DNA of 7,878 bases from Firm-04 sp946413695 (lineage in GTDB: Bacteria > Bacillota > Clostridia > Oscillospirales > Ruminococcaceae), in the NCBI GenBank assembly GCA_946413695.1, contig CAMKLV010000113.1, positions 1-7,878 of the forward strand, written 5' to 3'. Under the pieces are notes generated by a model. It worked only from the letters and a program-made list of their open reading frames with translations. It did no database searches and was not told the origin of the DNA. Positions within the stretch are counted from its first letter, which is position 1. Each line of letters opens with the position of its first letter. The position numbers and the translations under genes were made by a program. Shown here piece by piece: positions 6,084-7,878 of this stretch.

Positions 6084-7469
6084 ATGAAAAGACGATATAT
6101 CCCTGCCGCGGCTGTCATGCTGCTGCTCACCGGCTGCGGCAGTCAGCGCACCGGATACGAAAATTTCACCGCACCGGAGCAGGGCGCAAGCACGCTCAAA
6201 CCCGTCTCGGATATCTATACCGAACGGCATTATGAGGGCGTCGCGCCGACAGCCGAGAAAACGCTCGAAACCGTCACAACCGGCGGCGGTGCATGCGTGA
6301 TCGAACGCAAAAACAGCTATTATGACATCACGCTCGATTATGACAAAGGCAGCCCCGACAAAATCGGTGCCGCATATGCAGAGGCGATCAAAAAGGTGCG
6401 TCCGGATTATGCCGCAATCACAGAGCCCTATCTCTACGAGAATATCAAGGCGGCGTTTCCGAATCTCGCCGGAGACTACAGCGCCGTGCAGAAGCGCACG
6501 GATGCGATTTTCGGGACGCTGCGTGAATCCTATCAGCAGGAGCTCCGCGGCTTTGCGGAGGAAATTGCCGGTGATACAGCGGGATTCTCCGAGGACGGCT
6601 TCCTCTCCGTGGAGGAGTCGATTCTGATGCAGCTGATTCCGGATGTCCTGCGCGGTACGGCGTGCAGCGGCATCACGGCATCCGGCAGCGCGACTGCATC
6701 CGGCGAACGCATCACATGCCGCGTGCTGGAATGGCAGCTCGGCAGCGAAAATCAGATTTGTGCCACACACACGCTCCTGCACATGAAGCACGGCGATGAG
6801 AGCTTTACCTCGGTCAATCTGCTCGGTTTCCTGACCATCCTCACCGCAATCAATGATGAGGGCGTGATGATGAGCATTCTCGATGTCGGCAGCAAAAATG
6901 AGGTGCCGTATACAACTGCGGATAAACGCAGCTACACCTACGATATCCGCTATGCGCTTGAGCATTACGGCAAGGCGCGCGAGGCGGCTGCCTATCTGCG
7001 GGACAATGCAGCGCACTATCCCTATTGCGTGAACGTCCTCTGCACCGATGCAAAGGACGCCTGTGTCGCGGAGCTCTGCGTCGATCCCGAGGAGGGCACA
7101 CCGCTCCTGCGGGACGAAAACACGCCCCTGCATGACGGGCTCAAGTGGGATGATCCTGCGTATATCTGTGTGGTCAACTCCTTTGCCGCAAAGGGCAATG
7201 CCGATCAGCTGACGCACGCTTCGGGCAATGTCATCCGCTGGAACCGCTATCTTGATCTGTTCGGCGGTCAGCGCGGTCTGACGCTCGGCGGATTCAAAGA
7301 GCGCATGACAGCCGAGCAGACCGACAATGAACTCACGCGCATTCGCAGCGAAAGCGTGGTGCATATGGTCATCGCGGATTATGACACGCACAGTCTGCAG
7401 GCGATCTTTACCGGCACAGAAGGCGTTGCGGACAATCCGGTGTTCATCGACCTCGGCAGCTGGGACTGA
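6084..7469 (+). CDS. Lipoprotein C45-like (acyl-transferase/choloylglycine-type) Ntn hydrolase
   Basis: This 461-residue lipoprotein has a short signal peptide (MKRRY, hydrophobic core) and an LLTG-C lipobox at C18, placing it on the outer face of the membrane. The rest fits the C45 / linear amide C-N hydrolase type of Ntn hydrolase. A family-like propeptide begins SYYDITLDYDKGSP (78-91). The probable nucleophile is C194 in GTACSG, followed by CRVLEW (212-217) where relatives usually have GRNLDW. LGFLTILTAINDEGVMMS (247-264) and VVNSF (363-367), followed by a WNRYLDL segment (386-392), also match. These enzymes typically self-cleave before the Cys and hydrolyse N-acyl amide bonds, as in bile salts, penicillins or acylated peptides; the substrate here is unknown. 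The frame is open back to 5949, but ATG 6084 is chosen because GAGGTG (6072-6077) and the signal peptide fit it. The RBS overlaps the ATPase stop, so translation is coupled. Confidence 0.8.
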   Translation: MKRRYIPAAAVMLLLTGCGSQRTGYENFTAPEQGASTLKPVSDIYTERHYEGVAPTAEKTLETVTTGGGACVIERKNSYYDITLDYDKGSPDKIGAAYAEAIKKVRPDYAAITEPYLYENIKAAFPNLAGDYSAVQKRTDAIFGTLRESYQQELRGFAEEIAGDTAGFSEDGFLSVEESILMQLIPDVLRGTACSGITASGSATASGERITCRVLEWQLGSENQICATHTLLHMKHGDESFTSVNLLGFLTILTAINDEGVMMSILDVGSKNEVPYTTADKRSYTYDIRYALEHYGKAREAAAYLRDNAAHYPYCVNVLCTDAKDACVAELCVDPEEGTPLLRDENTPLHDGLKWDDPAYICVVNSFAAKGNADQLTHASGNVIRWNRYLDLFGGQRGLTLGGFKERMTAEQTDNELTRIRSESVVHMVIADYDTHSLQAIFTGTEGVADNPVFIDLGSWD

Positions 7470-7483
7470 ACGGCTTTGGCGGG

Positions 7484-7513
7484 TGATATCTTTGCTGATC
7501 ATTGAAGATATCA
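7484..7513 (+). repeat. Inverted repeat after the ABC/hydrolase operon
   Basis: TGATATCTT (7484-7492) and AAGATATCA (7505-7513) are perfect 9-bp arms with a 12-nt spacer that itself contains TGATCA. No T-run follows, so on its own it is not a good terminator. It may be a 3'-end stabilising hairpin or a protein site. The core TTGAAGATATC recurs at 7849-7859. Confidence 0.5.
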
Positions 7514-7539
7514 GAATCATAGAAAAAATATGTACAAGC

Positions 7540-7571
7540 AAGCCTGTCTGACCGAGATGTCAGACAGGCTT
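7540..7571 (+). terminator. Terminator hairpin closing the ABC/hydrolase operon
   Basis: A perfect 13-bp stem pairs AAGCCTGTCTGAC (7540-7552) with GTCAGACAGGCTT (7559-7571) around a 6-nt loop. The T-tract is short (TTCTGCT), but the stem is long and GC-rich and lies about 70 nt after the last stop codon. An A-run at 7523-7528 upstream would be a T-run for transcription from the right, though rather far from the stem. Confidence 0.75.
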
Positions 7572-7602
7572 CTGCTCATGTGCAGTTCTGGCGCCGGTGT
7601 AT

Positions 7603-7619
7603 ATAATCAGAACGATTAT
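7603..7619. repeat. Short AT-rich inverted repeat
   Basis: ATAATC (7603-7608) and GATTAT (7614-7619) form 6-bp arms around AGAAC. A TATAAT at 7602-7607 overlaps the left arm, but no good -35 lies 17 nt before it. It could be an operator or chance in AT-rich DNA. Confidence 0.25.
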
Positions 7620-7630
7620 CAGTATCCCGC

Positions 7631-7647
7631 TTGTATGCGCATGACAA
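7631..7647. promoter_or_regulatory. Operator-like palindrome upstream of the right-edge promoter
   Basis: TTGTATGCGCATGACAA consists of TTGT and ACAA half-sites around the perfect 8-bp palindrome ATGCGCAT, with one extra G on the right. It lies 28 bp before the -35 at 7676. A CG-centred palindrome with TTGT/ACAA ends resembles LacI-family operators, but it does not match the catabolite-repression (cre) consensus well. No regulator gene is in the window. Confidence 0.35.
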
Positions 7648-7653
7648 ACAACA

Positions 7654-7739
7654 GATCGAATCGGCAATCTGCCTCTTGACATCTCATACTTTAATGTTTA
7701 TAATGTTATTACAAGTGGAATTCTGATTCCGATTCGATC
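7654..7739. repeat. 11-bp inverted repeats flanking a promoter
   Basis: GATCGAATCGG at 7654-7664 and its exact reverse complement CCGATTCGATC at 7729-7739 lie on either side of the promoter at 7676-7704, separated by 64 bp. Allowing one extra base in the left arm (C7665), the match extends inward by AATC on the left and GATT on the right. The arms could be target sites for an invertase, paired operators for a looping repressor, or long-range pairing partners. Confidence 0.55.
7676..7704 (+). promoter_or_regulatory. Perfect consensus sigma-A promoter
   Basis: TTGACA (7676-7681), a 17-nt spacer and TATAAT (7699-7704) match the consensus at all twelve positions. Transcription should start near A7711 and run toward the right edge of the window. 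It is the strongest promoter here and has no complete gene after it. Confidence 0.9.
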
Positions 7740-7773
7740 GGACTTCGTAAACAAAGTGATGCAGCCATCACTT
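7711..7773 (+). promoter_or_regulatory. Structured leader of the right-edge transcript
   Basis: From the predicted first base, 7711-7716 can pair with 7742-7748 (six pairs, one bulged C at 7746). This encloses the hairpin GGAAT (7717-7721) / ATTCC (7726-7730) with loop TCTG, and a small GAT/ATC hairpin (7731-7739). An alternative CCGAT/ATCGG hairpin (7729-7741) would exclude the GGAAT one. A separate 8-bp stem, AAGTGATG (7754-7761) / CATCACTT (7766-7773), with loop CAGC follows, without a T-run. It may be a regulatory leader or the 5' part of a small RNA. I recognise no known riboswitch class. Confidence 0.4.
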
Positions 7774-7784
7774 CTTTGAGAACA

Positions 7785-7878
7785 ATGATAGAAAGACTGC
7801 TATTACGAGACTTTAACAGTTCATATATATTGATGTCCCAACTATCTCTTGAAGATATCTGCTTGTCTTTTTGCCATG
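7785..7878 (+). CDS. Possible start of a gene running off the right edge (partial)
   Basis: A frame from ATG 7785 is open for the remaining 31 codons. It begins MIERLLLRDFNSSY and reaches LSLEDICLSFCH at the edge. It lies about 75 nt after the predicted transcription start of the consensus promoter, which is a reasonable leader length. Against it, there is no good Shine-Dalgarno sequence before the ATG (only TTGAGAAC). A second ATG in frame at 7833 also lacks one. The piece is too short to assign a family, and the real gene could equally start beyond the window. Confidence 0.25.
   Translation, partial: MIERLLLRDFNSSYILMSQLSLEDICLSFCH

Noticed and set aside
5330..6130. A 266-codon open frame on the - strand opposite the ATPase gene
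   Set aside because: The + strand has every ABC ATPase motif in order; the opposite frame is a shadow.
6054..7541. A 495-codon open frame on the - strand opposite the hydrolase gene
   Set aside because: It mirrors the codon structure of a well-supported + strand gene, has no recognisable family or RBS, and runs across the operon's end. It is a by-product of GC-biased codon use.
7602..7607. A second TATAAT as a -10 box
   Set aside because: The hexamer 17 nt upstream (TGTGCA) matches the -35 consensus at only three positions and the TG is not in extended -10 register; it more likely belongs to the AT-rich inverted repeat.
7631..7647. A catabolite-repression (cre) site
   Set aside because: The dyad matches the half-site ends but fails several conserved cre positions, so I describe it only as a LacI-like palindrome.

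Overview
The window looks like chromosomal DNA of a moderately GC-rich, low-GC-lineage Gram-positive anaerobe, most likely a gut Clostridia / Oscillospiraceae (Ruminococcus-like) bacterium. This is inferred from strong AGGAGG/GAGG ribosome binding sites, sigma-A promoters with 17-nt spacers and TATAAT -10 boxes, two lipoproteins with Firmicutes-style lipoboxes, and the protein families present. No rRNA, tRNA, CRISPR array, transposase or integrase is visible. All well-supported genes are on the + strand.

Layout. (1) 1-168: the AT-richer left edge carries the end of an upstream reading frame (to 74) that overlaps a 26-residue GTG-start frame (71-151) by GTGA; neither is recognised. (2) 203-924: a self-contained unit made of an extended -10 promoter, a small hairpin at the predicted 5' end of the transcript, a flavin-reductase-like FMN protein (286-867) and a textbook intrinsic terminator (893-924). 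(3) 1023-1811: a sigma-A promoter, a roughly 97-nt leader and an HD-domain metal-dependent phosphohydrolase. (4) 1896-2804: a lipoprotein with a Thr/Ala/Glu-rich tether and two beta-rich C-terminal domains, followed by a hairpin that could be a weak terminator or attenuator. (5) 2890-7469: a tightly packed three-gene block of a double FtsX-type permease (803 aa), its ATPase (252 aa) and a second lipoprotein (461 aa) with the hallmarks of a C45 / acyl-transferase-like Ntn hydrolase. Gene gaps are 13 and 10 nt, and the last RBS overlaps the ATPase stop. (6) 7470-7878: a non-coding, AT-richer stretch with two inverted repeats, an operator-like palindrome, a perfect consensus promoter (TTGACA-17-TATAAT), a leader able to fold from its predicted first base, and possibly the start of another gene running off the window.

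How the genes may work together. Permease and ATPase form one MacB/Lol-like ABC system: the permease carries two FtsX units in one chain, so it would need only a homodimer of the ATPase. The hydrolase lipoprotein, translationally coupled to the ATPase, places an amide-bond hydrolase on the outer face of the same membrane. Together they suggest a module that extracts or exports an N-acylated or peptide-like compound, or defends against one, with the substrate processed at the cell surface. The upstream beta-domain lipoprotein may be an accessory. No convincing promoter lies immediately before 1896 or 2890, so read-through from the HD-gene promoter (1023-1051) is possible. The promoter region near the right edge, with flanking 11-bp inverted repeats, is the most unusual non-coding feature.
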